Shown here one piece after another: positions 7,916-9,308 of a DNA stretch of 9,308 bases; the first letter of the stretch is position 1, and each line of letters begins with the position of its first letter. Source of the DNA: JAGOBX01 sp017999075 [NCBI: Candidatus Babelota bacterium] (lineage in GTDB: Bacteria; JAGOBX01); the NCBI GenBank assembly GCA_017999075.1, contig JAGOBX010000108.1, positions 1-9,308 of the forward strand. The letters run 5' to 3'. The notes beneath the pieces are model-generated. The model was given only the letters and a program-made list of their open reading frames with translations. It had not been told where the DNA came from and ran no database searches. The position numbers and the translations under genes are program-made.

Positions 7916-8119
7916 GTGCCGGAAATAAGCAGATTTTATGGAATATCTATAAAAATGCTTTTTGATGATCATGCTCCGCCGTATTTTCATGTGATATATA
8001 ATGAATACAAAGCAATTATTACGATAAATGATTTTAGAATGATAAAAGGAGATTTTAAAATGTCTTGTCTGTGTTTTCAAACAAACCGGACAAACATTGA
8101 AAAAACAGTGATAATTTAA
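7916..8119 (+). CDS. DUF4160-family protein with short, aberrant C-terminus (possibly frameshifted)
   Basis: 67 residues from GTG 7916, with GGGAG (7904-7908) seven bases upstream. The N-terminal 47 residues are a clear DUF4160 match: VPEISRFYGISIKM, then DDHAPPYFHV (17-26, the family's DDHxPPHFHV signature with one His replaced by Tyr23), then YKAIITI and IKGDF. DUF4160 proteins are small, of unknown biochemical role, and often paired with DUF2442 in putative toxin-antitoxin-like loci; no DUF2442 is seen here. The family normally continues with an amphipathic helix (LVxxWxxxHxxEL type) to about 80-90 residues. Here the last 20 residues (KMSCLCFQTNRTNIEKTVII) lack that pattern, as after a frameshift near codon 48. 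It may be a decayed copy. It is the first gene of a likely three-gene transcript with the recombinase. Confidence 0.7.
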   Translation: MPEISRFYGISIKMLFDDHAPPYFHVIYNEYKAIITINDFRMIKGDFKMSCLCFQTNRTNIEKTVII

Positions 8120-8137
8120 GGAAGATTTCGAGAAAAA

Positions 8138-8263
8138 ATGAGTTCTGAAAAAACAGAAGAAATGAAAAAATCTATTCCTATTTATGCAGTTCTAACTAAA
8201 CCTGACGGATTTTCTACGATATACGATGTGATAAAAGATATTGAAACAGGAAATAAACAATGA
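8138..8263 (+). CDS. Small ORF of 41 residues, unrecognised
   Basis: The ORF runs from ATG 8138 to TGA 8261-8263 and encodes a charged N-terminus (MSSEKTEEMKK), then SIPIYAVLTKPDGFSTIYDV and IKDIETGNKQ. AGGA (8119-8122) sits 15 bases upstream, further than ideal, and GAG (8130-8132) five bases upstream; ATG 8162 is an alternative start giving 33 residues. It lies 18 bases after the DUF4160-like stop, in the same frame. Its stop overlaps the recombinase start as ATGA, so the two are probably translationally coupled. It could be a genuine small protein, a leader controlling recombinase translation, or the end of a decayed gene. I do not recognise a family and give no function. Confidence 0.4.
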   Translation: MSSEKTEEMKKSIPIYAVLTKPDGFSTIYDVIKDIETGNKQ

Positions 8264-8841
8264 GGAAGAAAACAGATAATTCTCAAAAATGCTTATTCGA
8301 TGATGAAATTAAATTTCTGCTCGATTCAATCGAAAACATTGAGGATAGAGCTGCAATCGAATTCGGTCTTGAAACTGGTTTCCGTGCCTCTGATATAATC
8401 GGAATCATAACTTCAAACATTGACTTTGAACATCAGTTCATAAAAGTTTGGGATGAAAAAAAAGACGAATGGAGAACAGTCGTATTCCCTAAATCAACAG
8501 GAAACATTTTAAAAATGTATCTGAACGCGCGGAAGAAGAACGGACAAAAACTTTTTCCATATTCCGAAAAAACATTGCAGCGTAAACTTCAGGATTACTG
8601 CCGCAAAGCGAACATCAGGGCAATAAAAAAATCAAAGACCGGAACATCCGTCGGCTGGCACTGGCTCCGCCATACTTTCATCCGACGTTCTCAAATGTTC
8701 GGCCGTGATATTAAACTTGTTCAGCAGAATACAGGCGACACAATCGAAACCATCCTGAAATATTACAGGGATTTATCAATCGAAGATCGTATAAAAGAAA
8801 TGGAATCAAAACCAATTTATGGATTTGAAAATAAAAGTTGA
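8260..8841 (+). CDS. Catalytic-domain-only tyrosine recombinase/integrase
   Basis: 193 residues from ATG 8260, with AGGA (8248-8251) eight bases upstream inside the preceding ORF. Tyrosine recombinases cut and rejoin DNA through a 3'-phosphotyrosine. Visible active-site boxes are Arg42 in LETGFRASDIIGI, a beta-hairpin Lys at 67 or 68 (DEKKDEWRTVVFP), His134 and Arg137 in WHWLRHTF, and nucleophile Tyr169 in ETILKYYRD. The usual LGH box reads NTGD, so the third-position His is replaced by Asp160; some family members tolerate change here, but it is unusual. Typical integrases have about 300 residues with an N-terminal SAM-like core-binding domain. This one starts almost at the catalytic domain, so it is either a minimal recombinase or truncated. 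Its base use is visibly richer in G/C than the cargo genes, with runs such as GGCTGGCACTGGCTCCGCC, suggesting transfer. No att sites could be identified. Confidence 0.88.
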   Translation: MRKKTDNSQKCLFDDEIKFLLDSIENIEDRAAIEFGLETGFRASDIIGIITSNIDFEHQFIKVWDEKKDEWRTVVFPKSTGNILKMYLNARKKNGQKLFPYSEKTLQRKLQDYCRKANIRAIKKSKTGTSVGWHWLRHTFIRRSQMFGRDIKLVQQNTGDTIETILKYYRDLSIEDRIKEMESKPIYGFENKS

Positions 8842-8865
8842 CATTACCCATAAAATAAATATAAT
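8838..8865 (+). promoter_or_regulatory. Consensus sigma70 promoter overlapping the recombinase stop
   Basis: A perfect TTGACA (8838-8843) is followed after 16 bases by a perfect TATAAT (8860-8865). A second TATAAT overlaps at 8865-8870, 21 bases from the -35. The recombinase stop TGA (8839-8841) lies inside the -35 box. Transcription should start near 8872, about 30 bases before ATG 8902. The downstream pair therefore has its own strong promoter, separate from the DUF4160-recombinase transcript. Confidence 0.75.
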
Positions 8866-8901
8866 ATAATAAAATTTTAATTTTCTGGGGTATGGTTTTT
8901 T

Positions 8902-9231
8902 ATGTCGATTCTTGATGTGATGAAAGAGGAAATTGAAAATAAAACTGAATGGATCAGTTTGATGAAAGAAGAATTGCTTACAAAAGCAACTTTGAAAGTC
9001 AAGAAACCATATAACAAAAAGTATTATTATTTGCATTATTACGACAATGGAAAAACAGTTGATAAATATTTAGGTCAGTTGTCAGATGAAGAAGCTGCGG
9101 ACCTGAAACATAAAATATCAGTTATGAAAAAACAGAAAAAGAAAGTTCCGGTTGTAAAAAATGAAATTAAATTTTTAAAAAAGGTTTTTGAATACGCAAA
9201 AAAAATCGATAAAAAAGGACTTGAAGTTTGA
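8902..9231 (+). CDS. Lysine-rich small protein with YYYLHYYDNGKxxxKYLG motif, possible partner of a nucleotidyltransferase
   Basis: 109 residues, predicted soluble and very basic, with no signal peptide or membrane segment. GGGG (8887-8890) is the only Shine-Dalgarno-like run, 11 bases before ATG 8902. Residues 1-30 look helical and acidic/basic mixed (ILDVMKEEIENK). Residues 41-58 form a beta-hairpin motif with aromatic strands and a GK turn, then KYLG. Residues 60-80 are helical (SDEEAADLKHKISVMKKQKK). The hairpin is reminiscent of small proteins of the DUF6788 type, whose (K)YLG motif may contact nucleic acid; I am not certain of that assignment. The gene has its own consensus promoter, and its TGA overlaps the TTG start of the next gene. 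The layout resembles an antitoxin-like gene preceding a nucleotidyltransferase, but function is not established. Confidence 0.7.
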   Translation: MSILDVMKEEIENKTEWISLMKEELLTKATLKVKKPYNKKYYYLHYYDNGKTVDKYLGQLSDEEAADLKHKISVMKKQKKKVPVVKNEIKFLKKVFEYAKKIDKKGLEV

Positions 9232-9308
9232 ATCAGTTAGAACAGTTTAATAATATTATTAATTTTTTGAAAGAACATAATATGCACGATAAAGTCATTA
9301 TTGCCGGA
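9228..9308 (+). CDS. 5' end of a gene, possibly an AbiEii/MNT-like nucleotidyltransferase (partial)
   Basis: The open frame starts at TTG 9228, overlaps the preceding TGA as TTGA, and runs off the window after 27 codons. AAGGA (9215-9219) is eight bases upstream, a good Shine-Dalgarno for this TTG. The peptide MNQLEQFNNIINFLKEH, then NMHDKVIIAG, has the helix-then-beta-strand start of nucleotidyltransferase-fold proteins (FLxxHxIxxxxIxGG). There the strand leads to the GG/GS that begins the catalytic motif, which would lie just past the edge. The overlap implies co-expression with the 109-residue protein. The family call depends on very few residues. Confidence 0.45.
   Translation, partial: MNQLEQFNNIINFLKEHNMHDKVIIAG

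Noticed and set aside
7811-8080. Minus-strand open frame of 89 codons opposite the DUF4160-like gene
   Set aside because: It is antisense to a recognisable DUF4160 domain and has no ribosome-binding site or family pattern.
8806-9036. Minus-strand open frame of 76 codons across the recombinase end and the 109-residue gene
   Set aside because: It covers a consensus promoter and the opposite strand of a better-supported gene; Phe/Ile-rich text fits an antisense artefact.

Overview
The window is strongly AT-rich and comes from a bacterium with an outer membrane. The evidence is large secreted beta-propeller proteins with type IX secretion (T9SS)-like C-terminal tails, next to a PorV/PorQ-like outer-membrane barrel. 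This set is typical of the FCB group and of low-GC lineages such as Elusimicrobiota or Cloacimonadota. No rRNA, tRNA or other phylogenetic marker is present, so the lineage is a guess from gene content and base composition. All supported genes lie on the + strand.

Region 1 (1-5201) holds secreted cargo. The first 77 bases are the last 24 codons of a gene whose end looks like a T9SS/FlgD-type C-terminal tail. Two large paralogues follow, with no base between the stop of the first and the start of the second. Both have VCBS/FG-GAP-type repeats that probably fold into a beta-propeller, then Ig/FN3-like and ZU5-like beta modules, then a C-terminal domain ending in a short basic/aromatic strand. 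The second has a clear signal peptide. The first has none, and may be N-terminally truncated or frameshifted.

Region 2 (5202-7598) has a 117-bp spacer and one 756-residue gene. I read it as a signal peptide, a PorV/PorQ (UPF0164)-like barrel, a beta-sandwich linker, a transglutaminase-like cysteine-hydrolase domain with a clear GDCDD motif, and C-terminal TPR-like helices. In known T9SS, PorV carries tailed cargo to a cysteine-protease sortase. A PorV-like barrel fused to a different cysteine-hydrolase fold, directly after two tailed cargo genes, suggests a dedicated export, processing or anchoring module. That is inference.

Region 3 (7599-9308) is accessory DNA. A 317-bp gene-free stretch holds possible minus-strand coding debris and ends in a good sigma70-type promoter. 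That promoter drives a short three-gene set: a DUF4160-like protein with an aberrant C-terminus, an unrecognised 41-residue ORF, and a catalytic-domain-only tyrosine recombinase that overlaps the 41-residue ORF by ATGA. A consensus promoter (TTGACA/TATAAT), whose -35 box contains the recombinase stop codon, then serves a lysine-rich 109-residue protein. That gene overlaps the start of a further gene cut by the window edge, whose N-terminus resembles nucleotidyltransferase (AbiEii/MNT-type) proteins. The region looks like a small island of toxin-antitoxin-like and recombinase genes.
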